NCBI GenBank assembly: GCA_003554345.1
Contig: PWGE01000362.1
Location: 1-6,459 of the forward strand
Length of the DNA: 6,459 nt
Reading direction: 5' to 3'
From: T1SED10-198M sp003554345 [NCBI: Candidatus Sumerlaeota bacterium]
GTDB lineage: Bacteria; Sumerlaeota; T1SED10-198M
In this document: positions 6,217 to 6,459 of the stretch, in pieces
Layout: the number at the start of each line of letters is the position of its first letter
Numbering within the stretch: position 1 is the stretch's first letter
Notes under the pieces: generated by a model
Told to the model about the DNA's origin: nothing
The model's database searches: none
Seen by the model: the letters and a program-made list of their open reading frames with translations, nothing else
Translations under genes and position numbers: made by a program

Positions 6217-6459
6217 ATGGCTCCCGGCGCTCAATTAAGACCGGGACCCGGATGGGGTCTTCATAATGAGTGGGAATGTCCACCTCAAAATATCCCTGGT
6301 TTTGACCGTAGTGCATGGTGGAGAGTTGAAAGGTGATTTCGATTTCTTCGCTCCGGTTAGGCAAAATCCATCCTCTTGTAGGTCTGAAAGTCATCCACGG
6401 CATATGGTTTCTGATATTATAATCGACATATTCATGGGATAGGTTTCGTAATGAAATAG
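6215..6459 (-). CDS. C-terminal part of an unidentified protein with an Ig-like (BACON-like) domain
   Basis: An open frame enters from the right edge and stops at 6215, giving about 81 visible residues. The frame is open right up to the edge, so internal ATG codons such as the one at 6403 are unlikely to be the true start. The visible peptide includes MPWMTFRPTRGWILPN, then a segment of alternating hydrophobic residues (EEIEITFQLSTM) and HYGQNQGYFEVDI. The pattern of a Trp-rich strand, a Gly-Pro turn and then strands ending in a GY.EVDI hairpin resembles BACON, ASPM/SPD-2/Hydin or other Ig-like beta-sandwich modules, which usually sit in extracellular or scaffold proteins. That is inference from texture, not a recognised family match. 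No membrane segment or cell-wall signal is present at the C-terminus. Confidence 0.6.
   Translation of the reverse strand, partial: ISLRNLSHEYVDYNIRNHMPWMTFRPTRGWILPNRSEEIEITFQLSTMHYGQNQGYFEVDIPTHYEDPIRVPVLIERREP

Overview
The window reads as ordinary bacterial chromosome, with every supported gene on the minus strand. From right to left, which is the direction of transcription, it holds: the C-terminal end of an unidentified protein with an Ig-like/BACON-like appearance (6459 to 6215); cysteine synthase CysK (6050 to 5121); a repeat-rich gap of about 410 bp; the O-acetylhomoserine sulfhydrylase MetY (4709 to 3420); a gap of about 320 bp with a promoter and a strong hairpin; an AddB-type iron-sulfur nuclease/inactive-helicase subunit (3097 to 98); and the first 33 codons of its helicase partner AddA (101 down to the window edge), which overlaps the addB stop by four bases.

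Two functional modules are visible. CysK and MetY are both PLP enzymes that consume sulfide. CysK makes cysteine from O-acetylserine, and MetY makes homocysteine from O-acetylhomoserine by direct sulfhydrylation. Together they form a compact sulfide-assimilation pair. AddB and AddA form the double-strand-break end-processing helicase-nuclease that feeds RecA, the functional counterpart of RecBCD. This module is probably transcribed from its own sigma70-like promoter just upstream of addB.

The organism cannot be named from this sequence. The AddAB-type enzyme, moderate GC and sigma70-like promoters (TTGACT-16-TATAAT before cysK, TTAACA-17-TATGAT before addB) argue for a bacterium that does not use the Bacteroidota promoter consensus. 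The gap between cysK and metY is filled with short dispersed repeats: a GAGACGC/GCGTCTC hairpin, tandem CGCAAAG units, and three copies of an AATCCGCCAGAGT element. From memory, such repeats are frequent in environmental genomes, including anammox planctomycetes (Brocadiales). That is a low-confidence hint only.

I found no CRISPR array, tRNA, rRNA, insertion sequence, toxin-antitoxin pair or phage gene, and no convincing sign of a new biological system. The items most worth a second look are the intergenic repeat mosaic, the hairpin in the metY leader, the 11-bp hairpin upstream of addB, and the unidentified Ig-like protein running off the right edge.
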